From Bacteriovoracaceae bacterium UBA4097 (GTDB lineage: Bacteria; Bdellovibrionota; Bacteriovoracia; Bacteriovoracales; Bacteriovoracaceae): a DNA stretch of 16,964 nt. The stretch covers positions 1 to 16,964 of the forward strand of contig DFXX01000023.1 in assembly GCA_002381765.1 (NCBI GenBank), written 5' to 3'. The notes beneath the pieces are model-generated. The model worked only from the letters and a program-made list of their open reading frames with translations, ran no database searches and was not told the origin of the DNA. Below, piece after piece: positions 12,281-16,964 of this stretch (within the stretch, counting starts at the first letter, position 1; each line of letters begins with the position of its first letter). Both the position numbers and the translations under genes were made by a program.

Positions 12281-13650
12281 TCTCCTTTAAAGATTTTGTC
12301 AGCAATAGAATGTCATCTTATCAGATGGGAATACCTCTAGTTACTGCCATATTCATTTCACTTCTTACGGCTGTGATTATTCTAAAACAATTCGCAAATT
12401 CAAATCAGACATTTGTAGAATCTATAGCTCCACATGTCGCAGCATTACTAGAGACACAAGACAGACCAGAAATTCAAAGATTTATTAGGGCCGTTTCTAC
12501 AAAACAAGGAGCGGAGATTGAAGTCGTATATAGAGATGAGATTATCGCATCTACCCTCGGCCTAAATCGTATTGGTGAAAGGATTGAGAATGATATTGAA
12601 TCTTTATCATTCCTTGACCTTAAACTGAATAATGGGAGGTTACTGAGCCTTGCCAATGCAGAAAGAGGAAAAGGATGGAATGAGAGTAAAGCTCAGATAG
12701 GGATTTACTTAAACACAGATTCTATCTTCTACGTCTCTGTAGGCGTTTCTATTGGCGCTTTTATTTTATCTTTCTTAGTTATTAACTGGATAATTAAGAA
12801 AGTTGTTCGCGAATCGCAAAAAAGCCTTGAACATCTAGGTCTTCTTGAGAAAGCTATACGTCAGTTTCAGAGAAGCTTTGAGACTTCTGAGATTCCATCC
12901 TTTCCTATCTCTGAGCTTGAAAGCATTAGAAAAGCTTTTCTAGACACGCAAAATAAACTGTTAGAGTCCAATGATAAGATAGCTAAAAGCAAAGCCAAGG
13001 AGATGGCCAGTTACGCTTACAAAAATCTTATTCATGATCTTCATGTTCCAGTCACAGCCCTTAGAAACCATTTAAAGATTATGGGCCTTGAACGGGCCAC
13101 GCAAAAGGATAGAGAAAACGCTCTTAAGCGCATTGTTGATCTAGCTGAACAAGTTCTTAAACAAGTTAAGTCTGCCAGATCTCATCTTGGACTAGAAATC
13201 TCACTTAAAAACGATGATCTTGTTGAATCAGTTAGACGTGCTACAGAAAACGCTCATATGGCATCCTTTGATAAGCCAAAGGTCGAGATTAGAACAACCT
13301 TTCCAGAGTTCCAAATTCTAAAAGCTCACGATCCTATACTTTTGGGGAGAGCTTTAAGTAATTTAGTTACGAATGCCGTTGAAGCAGCCTTAAGCTGTGT
13401 TCAGGTTGAGCTACTACCTTACGAGAGAGGAGTTAGCATAAAAGTTAGTGATGATGGAAAAGGTATGGATCAGGAGGAAGTGTCTTTGCACTTGCAGGGA
13501 CGAGGTAGATCAACCAAAACAGAACGCATGGGCATCGGACTGGCCAGTGCAAATCATATTGTCCGTTCCCATGGGGGAAAAATAATTTATCAAAATTCAC
13601 CCCTTGGTGGTGCATGTTTTGAAGTGAGACTTGAAGGGGATTTGGTATGA
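12253..13650 (+). CDS. Membrane sensor histidine kinase
   Basis: A 465-aa kinase with two transmembrane helices (about 26-45 and 159-181) flanking a periplasmic domain of about 110 residues that I do not recognise. A HAMP-like or coiled linker follows (182-250), then the phosphoacceptor region NLIHDLHVPVTALRNHL with H261. The ATPase domain has the N-box NLVTNAVEAA (N370, N374), the G1 box DDGKGM (400-405) and the G2 box MGIGLASANHIV (426-437). AAGGAG at 12239-12244 lies 8 bases before the ATG at 12253, which I prefer to the TTG at 12232. It overlaps the binding-protein gene by 28 bp and the activator gene by 4 bp (ATGA), so all three should be made together. The periplasmic loop is the likely contact for the binding protein. 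Confidence 0.9.
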   Translation: MEPASVHEVISFKDFVSNRMSSYQMGIPLVTAIFISLLTAVIILKQFANSNQTFVESIAPHVAALLETQDRPEIQRFIRAVSTKQGAEIEVVYRDEIIASTLGLNRIGERIENDIESLSFLDLKLNNGRLLSLANAERGKGWNESKAQIGIYLNTDSIFYVSVGVSIGAFILSFLVINWIIKKVVRESQKSLEHLGLLEKAIRQFQRSFETSEIPSFPISELESIRKAFLDTQNKLLESNDKIAKSKAKEMASYAYKNLIHDLHVPVTALRNHLKIMGLERATQKDRENALKRIVDLAEQVLKQVKSARSHLGLEISLKNDDLVESVRRATENAHMASFDKPKVEIRTTFPEFQILKAHDPILLGRALSNLVTNAVEAALSCVQVELLPYERGVSIKVSDDGKGMDQEEVSLHLQGRGRSTKTERMGIGLASANHIVRSHGGKIIYQNSPLGGACFEVRLEGDLV

Positions 13651-14993
13651 ATAAGCCACTTATTTTATTAGTTGATGATGATAGGGACATTTTAGAAACG
13701 AACCAGTTTTTATTAAGTGACGAGTATCGGGTAGAAACTGCTAGTAGCGTTATAGGGGCAAAAGACATCCTTAATAAGATATCTGTGGAAGTAGCAATTA
13801 TTGACTTAAATTTCGAAGGCCATGATCAGGATGGCTTAAGCTTAATTGACTATATTCAAGATGAGAAGCCCACAGTTTCAATGATAGTCTTGAGTAGCGA
13901 TCATGACACTAAAAGGATTGTTGAGACCATGAGGAGACCTCTCGTGGACTTCATTACTAAAGACGAAGAATCTGAAATCGCCATAAGATCTGCTATTACT
14001 CAGGCCTTATCAAGAAAGAAATTTAATAAACCCGAAAGTGAACTTGAGTTTAAAACTGAATCTCCTTTGATGAAGAAGATGCTCTTTAAGATAAATCAAG
14101 TCCTTGCTTCAAATAGTTCTGCTCCAATCCTCATTCTGGGTGAGTCTGGAACAGGTAAAGAATTTTTAGCAAAATATATTGCATCTATGTCAGGAAAAAA
14201 GCTTGTTGCTGCAAATATGGCAAGCATTCCTAGAGAAACGGCAGAGAGCGAGCTTTTTGGCCATAAAAAGGGATCATTCACGGGAGCAACTTCTGATAAA
14301 GGTGGTCTATTAGAGCAGGCTCATCATGGAGTCTTCTTTTTAGATGAAATTGGCGATTGTAGTTCAGCAATTCAGGCAAAGCTTTTACGAGTTATTCAAG
14401 AAAAGGAGATTCTTCCAGTTGGTGGGTTAACTCCCAAGAAAGTAGAAGTACGTTTTGTTGCTGCCACCCACAGAGACCTTGATTCTATGATTCTAAATGA
14501 AACGTTCCGTCTAGACCTTCTCCAAAGACTCAATGCTTTCACATTTAAGATTCCACCATTAAGAGATCGTCCAGAAGATGTCGAGTATTATACTCGTGTT
14601 TTTGTAAATGAAATCACCCAGGGGGAATTTTTTAGGATAGATGCTAGCGGATTAGAAATGCTTAAAAAGTATTATTGGCCTGGAAATGTGCGAGAGCTAA
14701 GAAACGTCATTGAAAGGGTTGTTGTTTATTCTCGTAGACGGAGCCTTGACTCTGATTCTGTTGCACAAGCTTTGAATAAAAATCCAAGTGATACTACTTA
14801 TACCTCCGAAGCCAAGGTTTATACCTGTGAAGAAATTATTCAGGCACTTAAAAAAGTAAATGGTAATAGGACAAAGGCTGCTGATTTATTAGATGTTCAT
14901 AAGACAACACTCCACAGATGGATTAAGAAATTCAACCTTAATAATGTAGTAGAGAGTAATGGTGCAGGAAGACCATCATTACAAATAGGCTAA
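13647..14993 (+). CDS. NtrC-type sigma-54-dependent response regulator
   Basis: A 448-aa activator with the full NtrC layout. Receiver domain 1-120: the acidic pocket LLVDDDRD (D10-D12), phosphoacceptor D53 in AIIDLNF, and K105 in DFITKDEE. AAA+ domain 135-365: Walker A GESGTGKE (165-172), sigma-54-contacting loop GSFTGA (209-214, Ser in place of the common Ala), Walker B VFFLDEIGD (229-237), FRLDLLQRLN (287-296) with arginines of the finger region, and YYWPGNVRELRN. C-terminal Fis-type HTH: EEIIQALKKVNGNRTKAADL then HKTTLHRWIKKF (395-429). It overlaps the kinase gene by 4 bp and is its evident partner. A core-perfect sigma-54 promoter heads its own operon, so positive autoregulation is likely. 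Confidence 0.95.
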   Translation: MNKPLILLVDDDRDILETNQFLLSDEYRVETASSVIGAKDILNKISVEVAIIDLNFEGHDQDGLSLIDYIQDEKPTVSMIVLSSDHDTKRIVETMRRPLVDFITKDEESEIAIRSAITQALSRKKFNKPESELEFKTESPLMKKMLFKINQVLASNSSAPILILGESGTGKEFLAKYIASMSGKKLVAANMASIPRETAESELFGHKKGSFTGATSDKGGLLEQAHHGVFFLDEIGDCSSAIQAKLLRVIQEKEILPVGGLTPKKVEVRFVAATHRDLDSMILNETFRLDLLQRLNAFTFKIPPLRDRPEDVEYYTRVFVNEITQGEFFRIDASGLEMLKKYYWPGNVRELRNVIERVVVYSRRRSLDSDSVAQALNKNPSDTTYTSEAKVYTCEEIIQALKKVNGNRTKAADLLDVHKTTLHRWIKKFNLNNVVESNGAGRPSLQIG

Positions 14994-14998
14994 AGAGT

Positions 14999-15784
14999 AT
15001 GGCGAAGATTGAACTGAAAAATGAATTTAGGCCATTAGCTCAAAACCTAGTTCTGATTCCGGGCGGACCAGGACTAGGTCCAGTTTCATTTGAGCCATTG
15101 GCTTCATTTATTAAGAATATTAATGTGTTCTTTTACTATCCTACTGGAACTTACGGGGATCAAGCTAAAAAATTACTTAGCTATGAGGAGCAGATTAAAG
15201 AGCTAAGTATTGAAGTTGAAAAGCTTGAGAATGTCTATCTTTGTGGTCATTCTTTTGGGGGAATTCAAGCTGTTGATTTAGCTCTCAGAATATCTCCTAA
15301 GATAAAGGGTATTATCTGCATCGCAAGCCCTTTCTCTTCTGAAGCTTTCAAAGAAGTTGAAGTAAATGGTTCAAAAAGTAAAACGTTGGACCAAATAAAG
15401 ATGGATGATGTTTTTATGAATGATCCATCAAATGAAAACTATAAAAGATGGTTTGCTAGTTACTCTCATCTTTATTTCTCACTATCGAATGTTGAGAATG
15501 GTCGTAATATGCTCTTGGAAGGTTCTGTAAATACAAAGAATTATCTGGGGGCTAGAACTGAAGCGACCCTAAGGGAACATCTTTTGAAGGATATCCAAAA
15601 AACTTCCATCAAAAGAATTTTTATTTCTGGTAATCAGGATAGGCTATTGCCTGTTGAAATATTGAGAGGGGACTCTTTGCTTGGTGGTTTCATGTTCAAA
15701 GTGATTGAAGATGCTGGTCACTTTGTTCACTTTGATCAAGCGGAGAATACTTCGGCTCTAATTGAAGAATTTGTTATTAACTAA
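14999..15784 (+). CDS. Alpha/beta hydrolase (S33 aminopeptidase-like)
   Basis: A 261-aa cytoplasmic alpha/beta hydrolase. LVLIPGGPGLGPVSF (18-31) is the oxyanion-hole strand in the style of the HGGPG of prolyl aminopeptidases, with Pro in place of the His. LCGHSFGGIQAV (81-92) is the nucleophile elbow with S85. GNQDRLLP (211-218) supplies the acid D214, and EDAGHFVHFDQ (237-247) supplies H241. The catalytic triad is therefore complete. No signal peptide is seen. The gene begins 5 bases after the activator gene, with AGG at 14987-14989 as a possible ribosome site, so it is in the same operon. A peptide, ester or lactone could be the substrate; the oligopeptide-type binding protein upstream makes a peptide or signal-processing role attractive but unproven. 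Confidence 0.85.
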   Translation: MAKIELKNEFRPLAQNLVLIPGGPGLGPVSFEPLASFIKNINVFFYYPTGTYGDQAKKLLSYEEQIKELSIEVEKLENVYLCGHSFGGIQAVDLALRISPKIKGIICIASPFSSEAFKEVEVNGSKSKTLDQIKMDDVFMNDPSNENYKRWFASYSHLYFSLSNVENGRNMLLEGSVNTKNYLGARTEATLREHLLKDIQKTSIKRIFISGNQDRLLPVEILRGDSLLGGFMFKVIEDAGHFVHFDQAENTSALIEEFVIN

Positions 15785-15796
15785 GGAGAACTAAAA

Positions 15797-16150
15797 ATGA
15801 AGAATCTTGCTAGAAGTTTGGCCATCGTTTTGGCAGTTGGAGCTATGATACAAACTGTTTGTGTATATGCTCTTGAAAGCACTATTATTTCTCTTGAGGA
15901 AGAAGAAACTGCAATCATCAGTTTAATCGAGATTAAGCGAAGGGCGGATTCCAATGGTGAATCATTCCAAGATGCTTCTTATGAACTGAGAAAAGATTTC
16001 CCAAATATTAAAACAGAAGAGGATTTTGAAGAAGCTTTTGCCAACCATGCTCTTCGCTACCTCCAAGCAATTGGTGGAGATAAAGCTTTGAATCGCATTT
16101 TTGTGAAGGAAAAGTATCAACGCTTAACAGGAGATGGTCCTGGTATTTAG
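15797..16150 (+). CDS. Small secreted protein, family not recognised
   Basis: A 117-aa protein with a clear signal peptide: MKNLARSLAIVLAVGAMIQT then VCVYA, likely cut after Ala26. The mature part of about 90 residues is acidic and helical (LEEEETAIISLIEIKRRA, DFEEAFANHALRYLQAIGG) and has no cysteines. AAGGAG at 15783-15788 lies 8 bases before the ATG and overlaps the hydrolase stop. It is the fifth gene of the sigma-54 operon. I do not recognise a family. A periplasmic partner of the kinase sensor domain or the binding protein is one possibility, from context only. Confidence 0.8.
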   Translation: MKNLARSLAIVLAVGAMIQTVCVYALESTIISLEEEETAIISLIEIKRRADSNGESFQDASYELRKDFPNIKTEEDFEEAFANHALRYLQAIGGDKALNRIFVKEKYQRLTGDGPGI

Positions 16151-16691
16151 TATGCAACTAGATAGAGGGAAATATTTTGGGTCTTTATTGATGGTTGGGT
16201 TTGGTGTATTTGCGTTTTATCGCTGGCATCAAACTCAACTTCTATTTTTTCTACTTCTTGTTCTAAGGGATTTTGCAGCAGGATACTTTTTCTTAAGAAG
16301 ATCACCAGCACTAGTTAAATCCACTCTTCGTACGAATCTATTGGCATATATCTCAGCGTCTATGCCCTTGTTTTACTTTTCATCAATAGAAGCTTCAAGA
16401 ACAGTACTTTTCGTCTCAGATATATTGGCCATTATTGGTTTCCTTTTAGTTTCCTTAGCAACAATTGAGCTAGGGGCATCCATAGGTATTTCCCCTGCTA
16501 AGAGGAGGCTTGTTTCAACCGGCATCTATAGATGGATTAAACATCCTATGTACGCTGGCTATGTCATATCAGAATTTGGTATGACACTTGTAAATCCTTT
16601 AAATTTATTTCTATTTTTCATTTCTTTATCCCTCTATTGCTTACGCGCAAGGGCAGAACTAAAAATTTTATCTTCAAGCCCCCCTGATTAA
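16134..16691 (+). CDS. ICMT/PEMT-type membrane methyltransferase
   Basis: A protein of up to 185 aa with about five hydrophobic helices. The C-terminal half carries the isoprenylcysteine/phospholipid methyltransferase signature LVSTGIYRWIKHPMYAGY, the 'G-x-Y-x-x-x-[RK]-H-P-x-Y-x-G' SAM-binding motif, followed by a helix and a conserved-type acidic end RARAELKIL. These enzymes methylate lipids or lipid-linked groups in the membrane (family knowledge). The start is uncertain: ATG 16134 overlaps the previous gene by 17 bp, with AGGAG abutting it. ATG 16152 begins just after the previous stop but has no close ribosome site. It is the last gene of the sigma-54 operon. Bacterial members have diverse or unknown substrates. 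Confidence 0.82.
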   Translation: MVLVFSMQLDRGKYFGSLLMVGFGVFAFYRWHQTQLLFFLLLVLRDFAAGYFFLRRSPALVKSTLRTNLLAYISASMPLFYFSSIEASRTVLFVSDILAIIGFLLVSLATIELGASIGISPAKRRLVSTGIYRWIKHPMYAGYVISEFGMTLVNPLNLFLFFISLSLYCLRARAELKILSSSPPD

Positions 16692-16708
16692 TCCTCCATA
16701 AATGTAGT

Positions 16709-16722
16709 AGTAGGTTGCTACT
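16709..16722. terminator. Short hairpin after the methyltransferase gene
   Basis: AGTAG-GTTG-CTACT is a 5-bp perfect stem 17 bases after the stop, followed by CCTTAAAT. The lack of a U run makes it a weak terminator candidate. It contains TGCTAC, the inverse of the GTAGCA hexamer seen upstream of the sigma-54 promoter, so it could instead be a protein site. Confidence 0.25.
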
Positions 16723-16871
16723 CCTTAAATAAAAGCACAACTATTCTTGCAACCATTTGTTAAGAAACCGAAACAGCAGAAAGCTTTGAAATAACTCATT
16801 TTTCTATTTCCTTCTATCTTGGCCTTTCGCTTGCTCTAAAGAAGACTTCTACTCAGTAAAAGGGGGGAGGA

Positions 16872-16964
16872 ATGAGAAATGTAAGGCTGAATTTTTACCA
16901 CTGTCCTCGTTGCGCTCATCGAAGCTATGAGCATCTGAAAACCTATTCACATTGTGTAAATTGT
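16872..16964 (+). CDS. Zinc-ribbon protein, N-terminal part (runs off the window)
   Basis: An ATG at 16872 opens a frame that stays open to the window end (31 codons). It starts MRNVRLNFYHCPRCAHRSYE and ends with SHCVNC. Two CxxC knuckles (CPRC and CVNC) 17 residues apart make a zinc ribbon. A purine-rich AAGGGGGGAGGA precedes the ATG. It is 180 bp past the methyltransferase stop, so it probably has a separate promoter. The rest of the protein is not in the window. Confidence 0.75.
   Translation, partial: MRNVRLNFYHCPRCAHRSYEHLKTYSHCVNC

Noticed and set aside
13445..13768. 107-codon frame on the minus strand across the kinase/activator junction
   Set aside because: It is antisense to two clearly recognisable proteins and its translation shows no domain-like pattern. 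Similar antisense frames at 1945-2163, 3243-3584 and 3890-4285 were dropped for the same reason.

Overview
The window is about 17 kb of AT-rich, densely packed bacterial DNA from a Gram-negative organism: it has a TolC-type outer-membrane protein, a periplasmic solute-binding protein, signal peptides and a sigma-54 circuit. Low G+C, many two-component genes, a bactofilin-like protein and sigma-54 control would fit Bdellovibrionota (Bacteriovorax/Peredibacter-like). That taxonomic guess is inference from general character only; there is no rRNA or other marker in the window.

Left part (1-7.3 kb) is a metal and oxyanion resistance block. It opens with the 3' end of a TolC-family efflux gene and a small DUF3147 membrane protein. 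A chromate cluster follows: chrB (regulator type, minus strand) diverges from chrA, a stand-alone ChrB C-terminal-domain gene, a tandem DUF1259 secreted protein and a PepSY-type membrane protein. A perfect 16-bp palindrome lies in the short chrB/chrA gap. A mercury-type cluster comes next: a cysteine-rich thioredoxin-like gene (minus) diverges from a MerR with all three Hg-ligand cysteines, which overlaps a thioredoxin-MerC fusion gene. The MerR/thioredoxin gap carries two mirror-image MerR-type promoters, each with a 20-bp spacer around a dyad. No merA or merB is visible.

Middle part (7.3-10.7 kb) is a mixed region. It holds a bactofilin-like protein, a soluble histidine kinase (minus) and, upstream of that kinase, a single-domain response regulator interrupted by an in-frame TAG. 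The TAG sits in the loop of a perfect 12-bp inverted repeat. Also here are an unrecognised 157-aa protein and a divergent STAS-like protein.

Right part (10.4-16.7 kb) looks like one transcription unit behind a core-perfect sigma-54 (-24/-12) promoter. Its genes are a family-5 (oligopeptide-type) solute-binding protein, a membrane histidine kinase, an NtrC-type sigma-54 activator, an alpha/beta hydrolase, a small secreted protein and an ICMT/PEMT-type membrane methyltransferase. No transporter permease accompanies the binding protein. A cluster of four GTAGCA hexamers lies about 140-190 bp upstream of the promoter, where an enhancer for the encoded activator would be expected. My reading is a self-activating sensory circuit in which the binding protein presents a ligand to the kinase. 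This cassette is the best candidate here for an undescribed system. The window ends inside a small zinc-ribbon gene.
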